Assembly: GCF_007860105.1 (NCBI RefSeq)
Contig: NZ_SJPU01000001.1
Span: 1,780,118 to 1,844,117, forward strand
Length of the DNA stretch: 64,000 nucleotides
Direction of reading: 5' to 3'
DNA from: Allorhodopirellula heiligendammensis
GTDB lineage: Bacteria > Planctomycetota > Planctomycetia > Pirellulales > Pirellulaceae
The notes under the pieces are model-generated. The model ran no database searches and was not told the origin of the DNA. It saw nothing but the letters and a program-made list of their open reading frames with translations. The position numbers and the translations under genes were made by a program. Shown here piece after piece: positions 26,241 to 36,787 of this stretch (positions are counted from its first letter, which is position 1; each line of letters starts with the position of its first letter).

Positions 26241-26537
26241 CGATGTCGCGGATACAATACCGTCCGAGGTCCAGATGTGGCTTTCGTGAATTGGTCACGG
26301 TTGCCGGGAGGACGCGTGCCTGAACGTCCTATCCCCGACCTGGTTCCCAATTTCGTGATTGAAGTGCTCAGCCAGGGCAACACGCGAGGCGAAATGGCCA
26401 GAAAACGTGGGGAGTATTTTCACGCTGGGGTCGAGTTCGTGTGGTTGATTGATCCGCGCAGTCGGAGTGTCGCGGTCTTTAAATCAGCGGACAAATTCAG
26501 GCTCATCCGACTAAAGCGTTCGCAGAAGGCTTTTTAG
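26241..26537 (+). pseudogene. Uma2-family endonuclease fragment
   Basis: Readable from a TGA at 26238-26240, with no start codon at the expected place, to the TAG at 26535-26537. The part VRGPDVAFVNWSRLPGGRVP, then DLVPNFVIEVLSQGNT and KRGEYFHAGVEFVWLIDP, matches the restriction-endonuclease-like Uma2 (DUF820) family, including its PDxxF and EVLS motifs. The N-terminal third and the C-terminus are missing. The stop lies within the target duplication of the adjacent miniature transposon, so insertion probably cut off the 3' end. Uma2 genes are commonly mobile and often decayed. Confidence 0.75.
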
Positions 26538-26850
26538 GGCCCATTCGAATTTATCGTGGGTTTCGCAGCGGTGAGCCAAGTGTGGGGGATTCTTAAGACA
26601 TCGCGGTGGCGTCCGAAATTCTCCAGGCCAATGTCAACCGATCTCGTTTCGCGTGCGGAAGAGGTGCAAGTAAGCTCAGTCGCTGAGCGATTTGCCAAGC
26701 AATATCTTGGTTGCACACGACCCGAAAAGTGTCTTAGGCTGGGACTGCCTTCAGCGTTATTTCTGCTACGCCCTCCCTCGTTTCGGACGCCACCGCCATG
26801 CCTCCCAAATCCAACATGCTGGATCTGCCCACGATAATCCCGGATGGCCC
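26538..26850 (+). mobile_element. Miniature inverted-repeat transposable element, copy 2 (313 bp)
   Basis: Homologous to the element at 15945-16268 but in the opposite orientation. Its terminal inverted repeats, 26538-26561 and 26827-26850, match at 18 of 24 positions, so this copy is older or more diverged. The flanks show a partly decayed 8-bp duplication: CTTTTTAG at 26530-26537 and CTTTTTCT at 26851-26858 agree at six of eight positions. The interior keeps the frame trace SRAEEV and KQY, shared with copy 1. No transposase is encoded. Left end abuts the Uma2 fragment. Confidence 0.8.
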
Positions 26851-26858
26851 CTTTTTCT

Positions 26859-27205
26859 CCACTCAGGAAACACTGCTACATTCAATTTAAAAATGCTATC
26901 AATCCGACGGAATCGTCTTCCGCCCCCATCCTAGAGTGAAGTGAAAACGGCAAATTTAGTCTGATTTCACTTGTAGAACAGGAGGATCAGGCCATTGACG
27001 CGTCCGCGATCTCGTTTCGGTGAGTCGGCGCTCGCTCGGGATGATGGTCCCAAGCTACCCCCGACAAATTGACAGGCATTTGGCTTTTTGGCACCAAGTG
27101 CGTAGAATAGAGCCCTCCCACCTCTGACGCCCCCACCTCCTTCTCCCCCGCCTGAGAAAACTCCGCACCGCTATCGATTGCGATGGCCACGGCGGATGAT
27201 GCGCC
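26859..27205. other. Intergenic region upstream of the DUF1592 gene
   Basis: No gene supported. It contains the second copy of the palindrome-bearing repeat (27001-27058). The promoter for the cytochrome gene at 27206 should be here, but I see no convincing box. Confidence 0.35.
27001..27058 (+). repeat. Dispersed palindrome-bearing repeat, copy 2
   Basis: Begins CGTCCGCGATCTCGTTTCG and ends with GGGATGATGGTCCC (27038-27051) followed by AAGCTACC. It aligns with the block at 13305-13371 with one internal gap. In both places it lies in the upstream region of a gene for a secreted protein. Confidence 0.6.
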
Positions 27206-29608
27206 ATGAAATTGCCCCCCTTCACCCTACTAGCGATCGTTTTGTCGCTCGTGATCCATCCGCTGGCGCGAGATCTCGCCGTGGGTGCAGATCCTAGCAG
27301 TGGCAACGACGAAGCTCCTGAGATGCTCCTAAAAGCTGGCGGCGCCATTTTTGCTGCAAACTGCGCCAGCTGTCATGGCGAACATGGTGAGGGCACCGCC
27401 GACTACTACCCTGATCCGCTGACCGGCGACGCGTCCATTGGTGAACTGGCTGAAATCATCACTGATACGATGCCCGAGGAAGATCCCGATCAGTGCGTTG
27501 GCGCCGATGCCGAGGCGGTCGCCGCCTACATCCACCACACGTTCTACAGCGAGGCCGCTCAACTTCGAAATCGCCCACCCCAACTGGCTCTGCAGCGATT
27601 GACGGGCGACCAACTCCGCAACAGTCTGTCGGATTTGTACGGACGGTTTGCCAACATCCGCCGTGATAAGTGGGAAGAGCGAACGTCGCAGCAGGGCTTG
27701 GAGGGGAAGTACTATACAGGCACGAAGTGGGATGATGAAAACCGAAAGATCGAACGCATTGATCCTGTGCTGGATTTCGACTTCGAACTCCACGGGCCCC
27801 AGCATGCCGACGGCAGCGATGCAGGAATCAATGGCGAAGAATTCCACGCGCATTGGCAGGGCGGGGTGCGAATCGAAGAGACCGGCAGGTACGAGATTGT
27901 CGTTCGCAGCACCACATCGTTCACATGCTCGTTTGGGCACGATCGCAATCAGCTCATCGACAACCACGTACAATCGGCTGGACGCAACGAGTTCCGTCGT
28001 TCCATGTTGCTGACCGGCGGTCGAACCTATCCGATCAAGATCGATCTGAACCAGCGAAAACGCAAGGGTGAAACCCCACCCGCGAGTATTTCACTGTCAT
28101 GGGTACCGCCCGGTGGCGTCGAACAGATTTTACCGGCACGGAATTTGGTGCCGGGCTGGGTTCCCGCAGCTTTGCGTTTAGAAACAAGCATGCCGCCGGA
28201 TGATCGCACCTACGGATTCCCACGCGGTATTTCGGTCGATCCAGTCTGGGACGAGGCGGTGACATCGGCGGAGTTGGAATTTGCAGATTCGGTCTGCGAA
28301 GAATTGTGGCCCGACTATCGAAACCAGCATAAGCGAGAAAAGATCGGTCACAAAAAACTGTTCCAGCAGTTTCTCACTGAACTGATCGCGGTGGCGCATC
28401 GTGGCGTCCCCGACCAAGTAGCTGCGGACCGCATCATTGATATCGCGATGACGTCTCATGTCGACGAAACCGAGCAGATTCGGCATGCCATTCTGTTGGC
28501 CCTGAAGTCGCCCCGGTTCTTGTATCCGACGTTGGATGCTGACCGCACGGAGTCCCAGCGAGCAGCCAACCGGATTGCGTTGACGTTATTCGACTCTCTG
28601 CCCGCTGACGGTTGGCTGATCGATCAGATCCGCAAAACACCTTCAACAGACGAAGATGGACGACGTAATTTAGCTAGGGTACTCGTCGATGATGCCCGCA
28701 CGCGAGCGAAACTTCGCGAGATGTTTCATCACTGGTTAGAAATCTCGTCCGCCGACGACTTGCGAAAAGATGAGGAGGAATTCCCTGGATTTAACGCCGA
28801 AGTGGTCAGCGATCTGAGAAGCTCGCTCGACGCGTTCATCGACGCGGTCGTGTGGAGCGAGGCGAGCGACTATCGTCAATTGGTGGCTGCCGATTGGACG
28901 CTTACCACACCTCGACTGGCAGATTTCTATGGCGAAAAATGGCAAGCCGATGATAGCGATCCGGCAGCCGCAAAGGCAGCCAACGTCGCCTGGGCCAGCG
29001 ACATGTCGCGAAGTGTCTCCGACGCAGAGGTTCACGTAGGTGTGCTCACCCATCCCCTCGTCATGGCGAAACTCGCCCATCACCGGACGACCTCGCCTAT
29101 TCATCGGGGCGTGTTCTTGGTCCGACATGTCATGGGACGCGTGCTCCGGCCACCAAACTCAGCGTTCACGCCACTCAGCCCCGACCTGCACCCAGACCTC
29201 ACCACCCGCCAGCGAGTGGAACTGCAGACCAGCCCAGATAGCTGCCAGACCTGTCACTCAAAAATCAATCCACTCGGCTTTGCCCTCGAAAACTTTGACG
29301 CGGTCGGGCATTACCGTATGATGGAGGGTGATCGACCGATCAATGCCCAGGGGGGATACGTCTCTCAAGCTGATGAACACGTTGAGTTTGAATCGGCGCG
29401 GCAACTCGGTGATTACGTCGCCCACAGCACCGACGCTCAGTCAGCCTTTGTGGAACGAGTGTTCCAGTACTTCGTCAAACAACCGATTGCCGCCTACGGC
29501 ACCGACCAACTCGAAAAACTCACTCAACAGTTCCAAGACTCTCACTTTAACATCCGTGAACTTCTGGTTGAAATCGCCGTAATCAGTTCCCGCCCTGCGC
29601 CCCAATAG
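27206..29608 (+). CDS. DUF1592-type c-type cytochrome, secreted
   Basis: 800 residues. A signal peptide (hydrophobic core [14 protein letters not shown]) is followed by a heme-binding C53-A-S-C-H57. Residues about 165-315 look like a PA14-type carbohydrate-binding domain ([15 protein letters not shown] region). The C-terminal half contains the DUF1592, DUF1588 and DUF1585 blocks, including a second heme motif at C680-Q-T-C-H684 followed by [14 protein letters not shown]. This planctomycete family is secreted, carries hemes and is always found with DUF1552 partners, as here. A role in extracellular polymer oxidation is proposed in general for the group and is not shown. The start ATG at 27206 directly precedes the signal peptide. 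Confidence 0.88.
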   Translation: MKLPPFTLLAIVLSLVIHPLARDLAVGADPSSGNDEAPEMLLKAGGAIFAANCASCHGEHGEGTADYYPDPLTGDASIGELAEIITDTMPEEDPDQCVGADAEAVAAYIHHTFYSEAAQLRNRPPQLALQRLTGDQLRNSLSDLYGRFANIRRDKWEERTSQQGLEGKYYTGTKWDDENRKIERIDPVLDFDFELHGPQHADGSDAGINGEEFHAHWQGGVRIEETGRYEIVVRSTTSFTCSFGHDRNQLIDNHVQSAGRNEFRRSMLLTGGRTYPIKIDLNQRKRKGETPPASISLSWVPPGGVEQILPARNLVPGWVPAALRLETSMPPDDRTYGFPRGISVDPVWDEAVTSAELEFADSVCEELWPDYRNQHKREKIGHKKLFQQFLTELIAVAHRGVPDQVAADRIIDIAMTSHVDETEQIRHAILLALKSPRFLYPTLDADRTESQRAANRIALTLFDSLPADGWLIDQIRKTPSTDEDGRRNLARVLVDDARTRAKLREMFHHWLEISSADDLRKDEEEFPGFNAEVVSDLRSSLDAFIDAVVWSEASDYRQLVAADWTLTTPRLADFYGEKWQADDSDPAAAKAANVAWASDMSRSVSDAEVHVGVLTHPLVMAKLAHHRTTSPIHRGVFLVRHVMGRVLRPPNSAFTPLSPDLHPDLTTRQRVELQTSPDSCQTCHSKINPLGFALENFDAVGHYRMMEGDRPINAQGGYVSQADEHVEFESARQLGDYVAHSTDAQSAFVERVFQYFVKQPIAAYGTDQLEKLTQQFQDSHFNIRELLVEIAVISSRPAPQ

Positions 29609-29742
29609 CGTCCACATCACCCTTTCCTAGAGACGACGGAAACAATTGCGTTTGGCAGGCCGATACGGGCCACCTGGACGCTAACCCACACGGCTCCTGC
29701 ATTCAGCATTCTCTCCCACCTCCCCCTCTCCCCCGCCCAACC

Positions 29743-31074
29743 ATGCCCACCTCACGACGACGCTTTCTTCAGCAAACCGGTATCAGTGCCGCTGCGGCTC
29801 ACTTTGCGATGAACCTGCCCAGCCTCGCATGGGGTGCTGAATCAACCAACCGCCAACGATTGGTGTTCGTGTTCAGTCCCAATGGAGTGATCCCTGATCA
29901 CTTTTGGCCGACCGTCGACAAAAAGGAGAATGAAGGTGAATTGGAGTTCAAGCGGATTCTTAAACCGCTCGAACCGTTCCGCGACCAAACCGTCACCATG
30001 CATGGACTCTGCAATCAGATCCAAGGCGATGGCGATGGACACATGCGTGGCATCGGTTGTCTATTGACTGGTGTGGAGCTGTTTCCGGGCGACATTCAGG
30101 GCGGCAGCGACACTCCGGCGGGCTGGTCGCAGGGCATCAGCATTGACCAGTTTTTGAAGAATCAATTGCAAGCTGATGCAAAGACCCGAACGCGGTTCGG
30201 GTCTTTAGAATTCGGTGTGATGGTACCCGATCGCGCCGACACCTGGACGCGGATGTCCTACAGCGGGCCGAACCAACCGGTCGCTCCGATCGACGATCCG
30301 TACAAGATGTTTGATAAATTGTATGGCCAAGCCAAAAATCGTGAATTGCTCGCCAGCGTCCTCGATGACCTGACCGATGACTTCCGCACGCTCGAAAAGA
30401 TGGTCAGTGTGGAAGACCGTCAGCTGCTGCAACAGCACCAGGCGTTGGTGCGTAAAGTTGAAAAAGATCTGCAGGTCGAGTTAGCAGCTAAGTCAGACGC
30501 GATTGGTCACGCAGTGCCTGAACTGCCACCGAACGTGGAAGACCAAAACGACAATATGCCTCAGATCACGCGGATGCAGATCGAACTGCTGGTCAATTCG
30601 TTTGCTGCAGACTTTGCCCGCATCGCTACCTTCCAAATCACCAATAGCGTCGGCAGTGCCAAAATGCGTTGGCTCGACATCGACGAAGGCCACCACGCGT
30701 TGTCGCACGAACCCGATAGCAATGAAGACTCCTATGAGAAATTAATCAAGATCAATACTTGGTATTGTGAGCAGGTCGCTCATCTGGCCAAGCGATTGCA
30801 GGAAACACCGGAACCGGGCGGCGAAGGCTCCATGCTCGATCACACGACCATCGTGTGGACGAACGAACTCGGCAAAGGCAACTCGCACACCCGCAACAAC
30901 ATCCCCTTTGTGTTGGTGGGCGGTGGGCTCGGAATTCGTGGCAATCGCGCCATCGATTTCAAGAAAACATCGCACAACCGATTCTTGATGACACTCGCCG
31001 AGCGCATGGGTTTCCCACAACCTTCCTTCGGCAATCCCGATTTCTGCGGCGATGGCGTACTGACCGGGGTGTAA
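29743..31074 (+). CDS. DUF1552 family protein with Tat signal
   Basis: 443 residues. The N-terminus [15 protein letters not shown] has a twin-arginine motif and is followed by a hydrophobic alanine-rich stretch, so the protein is exported folded by the Tat system. The remainder is a DUF1552 domain ([27 protein letters not shown]-type segment, [20 protein letters not shown]), distantly like alkaline-phosphatase/sulfatase folds and the DUF1501 group. It forms a pair with the DUF1592 cytochrome 134 bp upstream. A perfect 12-bp inverted repeat at 30180-30206 lies within the coding sequence. Confidence 0.9.
   Translation: MPTSRRRFLQQTGISAAAAHFAMNLPSLAWGAESTNRQRLVFVFSPNGVIPDHFWPTVDKKENEGELEFKRILKPLEPFRDQTVTMHGLCNQIQGDGDGHMRGIGCLLTGVELFPGDIQGGSDTPAGWSQGISIDQFLKNQLQADAKTRTRFGSLEFGVMVPDRADTWTRMSYSGPNQPVAPIDDPYKMFDKLYGQAKNRELLASVLDDLTDDFRTLEKMVSVEDRQLLQQHQALVRKVEKDLQVELAAKSDAIGHAVPELPPNVEDQNDNMPQITRMQIELLVNSFAADFARIATFQITNSVGSAKMRWLDIDEGHHALSHEPDSNEDSYEKLIKINTWYCEQVAHLAKRLQETPEPGGEGSMLDHTTIVWTNELGKGNSHTRNNIPFVLVGGGLGIRGNRAIDFKKTSHNRFLMTLAERMGFPQPSFGNPDFCGDGVLTGV
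30180..30206 (+). repeat. Perfect 12-bp inverted repeat inside the DUF1552 gene
   Basis: AAAGACCCGAAC and GTTCGGGTCTTT are separated by GCG. RNA would form a 12-bp stem with a three-base loop. There is no T-run after it, so it is not a standard terminator. It is in frame with no disruption of the protein. Confidence 0.9.
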
Positions 31075-31265
31075 GTCGCTGCCCGGCACCTCCTACCATG
31101 CCAGCTTGGTATTTGGCACTTGGCCACTGAGATGCTGCGAATCCAATTCCGCCTGCACAGCAGGCTGCTGTGCAGAGCGGTCTTTCACGCGATCAGTGTC
31201 AGCTCAGGTGCGGTTGCCTCATGTGAGAGACTCGCGACGGTCAGCATTGACGGGACGTTTCGGTA

Positions 31266-33164
31266 TCAACGCTCGATCACGTGCGTTTGATCCACCGCGA
31301 GGGGGCCGAGCTCAACACGTTCGCCATCGGGCCACTGGACAGTCACGTTTTTCACGTTGTCGGACTCACCGAGACCAAACGTCAGTGGCAATTCGACTTG
31401 GGAGAGGTAACTGCGTGTCGGCATGACTTGCTTTGACAGCACCTCATCTCCCACCGCGACTTCCACCCAGGCACCGATAGCGTCGCGGTTGCAAAGCTTT
31501 GCATCACCTACCAGTTTAATCCGCAACCAATGGTGCCCCAGCTCTTGATCATTGCGGAGCAGTCGTGGTGCACGCCCACTCGCTGTGATTAAAACGTCGA
31601 GATCGCCGTCGTCGTCGATGTCGGCAAAGGTAGCGCCACGGCCTGCCATTGGTTTGAGCAGATCGGGGCCGACCTGCGGTTCTCCCATCGCCAGGAACTC
31701 GGTGCCGAACTCGGGACCCGCATTCCAAAACAATTGTGGCGGCTGTTCATAATGTTGGCTTGGCTGGACCCGATTGATGTCTTCTTCCAAATGCCCATTG
31801 GCGCAGAATAAATCGAGGCGTCCATCGAGATCGAAGTCCAGATAGGCCAGCCCGAAGGTGAGCAGCAGTCGCGTACTCGGTCCCAACCCTGTCGAAAGTG
31901 CCTCATCGAAGAACTGCATCTGTCCGGCTTTGGTGACATACAGTGCGGTCATTTCGTTGGAAAAGTTTCCAATGGCAACGGCCATTGCACGACGGTCGCG
32001 GAACGACGTGACATCGATCCCCATCGCCCCGCGGGCGGCGCCGGTGGAATCAAATGCGATCCCGGCGAGCGCGCCCATTTCGGTGAAATGGCCATTCCCA
32101 TCGTTGCGCAGCAGGAGATTCTGCACGGTGTCATTGGCCACGATCAAATCCAGCGTACCGTTGTTGTCAAAATCGCAGATCGCCAATCCCAGCGATTTCG
32201 AAAGGGGCACTCCTGTCGCTGGATTTCGAATCTGCACGCCCGAGGATTCCGAAACATCTGTGAATTTGCCATCGCCCTCGTTGCGATACAAATACGGGTA
32301 GGAACCTTCAAAATTCTGCGGACGTCCATAGGCGCGTCCTCCGCCGACAAGCTGAAAGCCCTGCGACTGGTCATACTCACGACTCCAGCTGACGTAGTTG
32401 CAAACGAACAAGTCCAGGTCACCATCGTTGTCAAAGTCAAACCAGCCCGTGCTACTACTCCAACGATCCTCATCACCACCGACGCCTGCGGCCGCAGTGA
32501 CATCCTCGAACTTGCCATCACCGCGGTTGCGAAAGAGCCGGTTCTCGCCAACCGCCGTGATGAATACGTCGACGAGGCCATCGTTGTCAAAATCGCCAAC
32601 CGCAGCTCCCATGCCGTAGAGCGGCACGTCGAGCCCCGAACCTGACGTGACGTCAATGAATTGTCCGCCTTCGTTACGGTACAGCGACGACGTGCCGGAT
32701 CGGTCGCTGGCATCGTCCCACGGCCAATCTTTCGAATTGACCATGAGCAGGTCTTGATCACCGTCGCTGTCGAAATCAAAGAAAGCGGCACCACCACCCA
32801 TCGTCTCCGGAAGCAGCTTGTCGCCGATCGCACCATTATTGTGCACGAAATCAATTCCAGCCTGCTCGGTGATGTCCGTAAACTTGGCTGTCGGCAATTC
32901 GACCGTCGGCAGTGCCCTCATCTCCACCGCAGCAAGTTCCGATTCACGCACCGGCAGGGCTGGCTCTGGACGTGATAATGCGTAGGCAACGGCTGCCCCT
33001 GCCACGACCAAACATCCCAAGACGATCAAGGAGCCCCGCATCGCACGGCCAATGGCCGCATCATCACGAAGCTCACTCTCATCGACTTCGTCGGGACCGC
33101 TCGCCCGATGGCGGTTCGAATCTTGAATCACCGCACGTTCCTTGACTCGTCGTTTACTGGACAT
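31266..33164 (-). CDS. CRTAC1-like FG-GAP/UnbV protein, membrane-anchored
   Basis: About 632 residues from the ATG at 33164, which has a strong ribosome binding site (AAAGGAGG, 7 nt upstream) and overlaps the end of the upstream cytochrome gene by 11 nt. A membrane anchor lies at about residues 41-60 (RGSLIVLGCLVVAGAAVAYAL, no cleavage site). The exported part has calcium-type propeller repeats: DFDSDGDQDLLMV, DFDNDGLVDVFIT, DFDNDGDLDLFVC, DFDNNGTLDLIVA, DFDLDGRLDLFCA, DIDDDGDLDVLIT. The C-terminus is an ASPIC/UnbV domain (WVEVAVGDEVLSKQVMPTRS, VTVQWPDGERVEL). Overlap with the multiheme gene shows that they are one operon. Confidence 0.9.
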   Translation of the reverse strand: MSSKRRVKERAVIQDSNRHRASGPDEVDESELRDDAAIGRAMRGSLIVLGCLVVAGAAVAYALSRPEPALPVRESELAAVEMRALPTVELPTAKFTDITEQAGIDFVHNNGAIGDKLLPETMGGGAAFFDFDSDGDQDLLMVNSKDWPWDDASDRSGTSSLYRNEGGQFIDVTSGSGLDVPLYGMGAAVGDFDNDGLVDVFITAVGENRLFRNRGDGKFEDVTAAAGVGGDEDRWSSSTGWFDFDNDGDLDLFVCNYVSWSREYDQSQGFQLVGGGRAYGRPQNFEGSYPYLYRNEGDGKFTDVSESSGVQIRNPATGVPLSKSLGLAICDFDNNGTLDLIVANDTVQNLLLRNDGNGHFTEMGALAGIAFDSTGAARGAMGIDVTSFRDRRAMAVAIGNFSNEMTALYVTKAGQMQFFDEALSTGLGPSTRLLLTFGLAYLDFDLDGRLDLFCANGHLEEDINRVQPSQHYEQPPQLFWNAGPEFGTEFLAMGEPQVGPDLLKPMAGRGATFADIDDDGDLDVLITASGRAPRLLRNDQELGHHWLRIKLVGDAKLCNRDAIGAWVEVAVGDEVLSKQVMPTRSYLSQVELPLTFGLGESDNVKNVTVQWPDGERVELGPLAVDQTHVIER

Positions 33165-36090
33165 CGTTGACCTCCTTTGGGGTATCCGTCGCGGTTGCTT
33201 GCGTTTCATTTATTTTCTCTTTCGACCCATCCTGCGGATCGTCCTGGCGGGCGGCTGGCAGGTCTCGGTTCAGGGAATACTTCACCACGGCTTCGGCTGC
33301 GTGGTTGGCGGCCGGATACTTTTCTCGGGCTAAACGAATCGCTCGGCCGGCGGCGTTGTCGTCAGGCTTGTACAGCTGGTGCAACTTGCGTTGCACTTCG
33401 GCCTGTTCATGGTCACCGAGTTTTTCGAAGAGCAGTTGTAAATTATGATGCGCGGACACGTCTTCAGGATCGATCGTCAGCGTCTTCTCGAACTGAGCGA
33501 CGGCTTCGCGGAAGTACAGGATACTTTCCTCAGGACGTTGTTGACGCTCGCGGACGTTGCCGAGGTCAAACAGCGTCCGACCGAGGAGATTGATGACCAC
33601 GATATCGATACTGAAGTCGAAACCGCGTTTCTGCATCTCGGCAGTGTTATCGTCCAGCACACTGCGCAGATTCTGCTCAGCTTCCTCGAGCCGGCCCTGT
33701 TGGGCGTTGACGTCGCCGGAGAGCCACGCCCAGGTCCAACGAGGGAAGCCTGCGGTGTCTTGGTACTCGGCAGCCCGCTGCAGCGCATCGACCGCTTCGT
33801 CCAGCCGTCCTTCCGAATTCAATACGCGTGCCAAGTTCAATGGCCCGTCGTAGCGACCGAGTTTCTCGACCTGCGTGAACGCCTCTTCGGCCTGCCGCAG
33901 TTCAGCCTTCCCCTTGAGCAACAACCCGATCCCATAATCGTTCCAACGCTGCCACTGGGGGATGTCGCGATCCGGATTCTGAACAGTCCGGTTAGCGTCA
34001 GCGTCTGCAGACTCAACCGGAAACTCAACCGTGTCGACGGCCATCGTCGTGATAGGCAGATTATTGACATATCTCTTGCCGGCTTCATACCCGCGGATCG
34101 GCTGGCCCAAATCCGCATTCGTTTTCGCGACAAAGTCCATGTACTCCGTGTCAAATTTGCGGTAAAGAAGTTTTAACTCGACCTGGATCGGCTCGGTCAC
34201 ATCGTCGGGCACTTCCAATTCAAAGTGAACCGTCTGGCCTGCGCCGGGGGGGATTTGATGGTTGTACAGAGGCGTGAAAATGTTCTCGGGATTGCGTCGG
34301 CTGATCCGATTCCCATCTTTGTCGAGCATGAATACGTTAATGAAGTGCGACCAGGGGTCGACTTCATTGCCATTCTCGGGATCGATCATTCCGCTGCGTC
34401 CGATCACGCGATCTCCACTGGTAACATTCACCTGCAGCCAGACCTCGTTGCTATCGACCGTTCCCTGGGTAAAGAGGTGTCCCAGTTTGAGTGTGCGGAC
34501 CACAGATTCAATCAGGTACCTTCCACCCGGTTTCATAGTAGGGACCTGCGGACGCAGCGGCGCAATCAACTCACCATCAATTTCCCCACCTTCGCGGATA
34601 CCAAAGATGTCAACGCGTACGATGTCTTGCAGGTACTCCTGATGGATGGCGATGATGTCATCGCGATCTCGCAGCCAAGCGATGCCCGTATTGGCAGAAG
34701 GAAACATGTGATCGTGAACGCTCAACTCGGCGGCACCATCAAAATGTTTTGCGCCAAAGTCGTCCGAGGCGACTAGTGGCATGTGGCACTCGTTGCAATT
34801 ATCAACTGCCTTGGGTGGATAATAAAAGCTTCTCGCGCCGTGGCCAGAGACACCACTGAACAGGTACGGATCGTAATGGTTTTGCCCTCTTAAAAACTCT
34901 TTGTATCCGTTGAGGGCCATCGGCAGATGCACTTTATGACAAGTCGAGCAAAATTCAGCAGTTTTGTGAAAGGGCTTCAGGAAGGTCTTCTTGTGAAATG
35001 ACGGCTTGGCTTTGACGAGCTGGTTGTTGATCCACTGCAGCGCAGCATTTTCGCTGTTTGCAAATGGATAGTGCAGCGGCTCCTCGATGGTGTAGTCCGC
35101 GTTGCCTCGCACGCTGTTAACGTTCGTAATCGTGTGGCAGACTGTGCACGTGATGCCGGCTCGCGCGGTGGGGTGTTTGAGCATGTCAAATTCGGGGTCA
35201 TCGAATGCACCCGAGAAAAACGGGACCGGATCGTGGCAGCCCGCGCACCACCGGGATGCTTGCACGGACCCATCTCGCTCAAGCGACATCGCTCGAGTGG
35301 CACTCACGCTCGCTAGATAGGGTTCGTTGTTAAAGGAGCTGAAGTGGTGGACGCTCTCCTGCCAATCCCGGTGGATATCAGCGTGGCATTTCAAGCAATA
35401 GTCGTCGTTCATCATCGCTTCAGCGGGAATGAAGTTGCCGCTGGCAGTACGAGCTAGTGATGGCTCAAAGTACTGCACGCCAGAGTCAGGTCCGATCGCG
35501 TTCCATTGCCGGGGGTCCTGCATCTGCAATACCACCATCACCGCGATAGCTGCGACCGCCACAGCGGCGAAACTCATTCCAATCCGCCACTTGATCCTGG
35601 GGCCTGCCAAACGGTGTAACCAGTACAGCCAGACGGCGGCCAGCGGGCAGGCCACATGCAACCAATACACGGTATTACGGGCCAAGGGCTGTTTAAGATC
35701 GAACCCACCGATGCGGACCAGTAAAATGCCCGTGACAAGAATTGCCATACTGACGCCCAGCAAAACATAACCAATCCTGACGGCGCGGCGGTTGCGGCGG
35801 TCCTTGGTATTCCACGTGTGCACCAAGCCAAAAATGACAAGCGGCAAAATCAGGAGCAGGCCAAGCACTAAGTGTGCTAGGAACATGTATTGGTAAAAGA
35901 AGTCTTGGTACGTCTTTCCACTAAACCATTCGAGGAATGTGAAAATCGAGAGATACCCAGAGTTGGCGAACAAGAGGGCAACGAGAACGAAAATAAAATA
36001 GAGCAGTTTGCGCAGTCGTGGCCCGACGGCGCGCACGTATTTCTTACGCGGCACCGGCGCAGCGGTACCCGTAGTGGAAACGGATGACAT
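33154..36090 (-). CDS. Membrane-anchored pentaheme cytochrome with TPR C-terminus
   Basis: 978 residues. Residues 28-190 contain five hydrophobic helices, several with histidines (FLAHLVLGLLLILPLV, VYWLHVACPLAAVWLYWLHR), reminiscent of cytochrome b-type anchors. Five c-type heme motifs follow at 232-236 (CLKCH), 282-286 (CAGCH), 315-319 (CTVCH), 381-385 (CSTCH) and 432-436 (CNECH), in the arrangement of cytochrome c-554/NrfA-like multiheme proteins. Residues about 480-700 are a beta-rich domain. The C-terminal 250 residues are tetratricopeptide repeats (LNLARVLNSEGRLDEAVDAL and others). It probably passes electrons between membrane quinol and an outer acceptor. Co-transcribed with the CRTAC1 gene. 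Confidence 0.88.
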   Translation of the reverse strand: MSSVSTTGTAAPVPRKKYVRAVGPRLRKLLYFIFVLVALLFANSGYLSIFTFLEWFSGKTYQDFFYQYMFLAHLVLGLLLILPLVIFGLVHTWNTKDRRNRRAVRIGYVLLGVSMAILVTGILLVRIGGFDLKQPLARNTVYWLHVACPLAAVWLYWLHRLAGPRIKWRIGMSFAAVAVAAIAVMVVLQMQDPRQWNAIGPDSGVQYFEPSLARTASGNFIPAEAMMNDDYCLKCHADIHRDWQESVHHFSSFNNEPYLASVSATRAMSLERDGSVQASRWCAGCHDPVPFFSGAFDDPEFDMLKHPTARAGITCTVCHTITNVNSVRGNADYTIEEPLHYPFANSENAALQWINNQLVKAKPSFHKKTFLKPFHKTAEFCSTCHKVHLPMALNGYKEFLRGQNHYDPYLFSGVSGHGARSFYYPPKAVDNCNECHMPLVASDDFGAKHFDGAAELSVHDHMFPSANTGIAWLRDRDDIIAIHQEYLQDIVRVDIFGIREGGEIDGELIAPLRPQVPTMKPGGRYLIESVVRTLKLGHLFTQGTVDSNEVWLQVNVTSGDRVIGRSGMIDPENGNEVDPWSHFINVFMLDKDGNRISRRNPENIFTPLYNHQIPPGAGQTVHFELEVPDDVTEPIQVELKLLYRKFDTEYMDFVAKTNADLGQPIRGYEAGKRYVNNLPITTMAVDTVEFPVESADADANRTVQNPDRDIPQWQRWNDYGIGLLLKGKAELRQAEEAFTQVEKLGRYDGPLNLARVLNSEGRLDEAVDALQRAAEYQDTAGFPRWTWAWLSGDVNAQQGRLEEAEQNLRSVLDDNTAEMQKRGFDFSIDIVVINLLGRTLFDLGNVRERQQRPEESILYFREAVAQFEKTLTIDPEDVSAHHNLQLLFEKLGDHEQAEVQRKLHQLYKPDDNAAGRAIRLAREKYPAANHAAEAVVKYSLNRDLPAARQDDPQDGSKEKINETQATATDTPKEVNDVQ

Positions 36091-36418
36091 AGAAGGGTCC
36101 TAGTGAGATAAGTGAGAATGACAGCGCAGAATTACCAATGGATCACTGCTGCTTGGCGTGAGCGTCACCGCCCACATCGATCTCGGCATGGAGGTTCAGA
36201 TCCACACCTCAGGAGCACAGAGAACGCAGGACTTCCAAACGAAAGGCGCGCCTCGTCCACGCACTGCGGCACCTCACCCGACGTGCATCGGATCGCCTCG
36301 CTTGAACCGCGAGCCCAACCAGGCCACGCGGGAGGTAGCGATTGGGCACCCCGTCCAACGAGCATCACGCGCGTGCGCTGAGTTGCAGATCACGTGACGC
36401 CGCAGTACAGCCTTCTCA
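36091..36418. other. Intergenic region, no gene supported
   Basis: Upstream of the multiheme cytochrome gene and downstream (3') of the small secreted protein gene at 36419-36787. Short open frames occur on both strands but none has protein-like sequence. The promoter of the cytochrome/CRTAC1 operon should lie next to 36090. Confidence 0.35.
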
Positions 36419-36787
36419 CTAAGACTGCGGAGGCCGCTCGATCCCCATTCGATAGCCATCCGGCAGAAACAACCTGTCGGCGACGAACCATTCGGCGTCG
36501 AGTAGGTCGGCCGCTACACCGGCCTGACGCAACCACGCCGCATCATGATGATGCCGCTCGACACTCGGACTTGCTGGTAACGGGCCAGGGTCGCGGGGTG
36601 ACTGCCGACACTGGGGGCCGTGGCAGGGTGCCATCGGCGGAGGAGTCCGATCGGCACCCATGGTGTCCGTATCGCCGGGCGATGCCGCGTGCTGCAACCA
36701 ATCACCACAACTCGCCTGAACCGACAGGGGCGTACACACCCCCAGCAAGACGGCAAAAAATACGGCGAGTGGGAAAAATCGCAACAT
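36419..36787 (-). CDS. Small secreted cysteine-containing protein of unknown function
   Basis: About 122 residues from the ATG at 36787, where a clear signal peptide begins (FFPLAVFFAVLLGVCTPLSV). An upstream in-frame ATG at 36850 would put 21 residues before the signal peptide and is unlikely. The mature part contains SCGDWLQH, a CHGPQC motif and a run of histidines (VERHHHDAAW). The Cys pair may form a disulfide or bind metal. I recognise the style as common in planctomycetes but cannot name a family. Confidence 0.55.
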   Translation of the reverse strand: MLRFFPLAVFFAVLLGVCTPLSVQASCGDWLQHAASPGDTDTMGADRTPPPMAPCHGPQCRQSPRDPGPLPASPSVERHHHDAAWLRQAGVAADLLDAEWFVADRLFLPDGYRMGIERPPQS

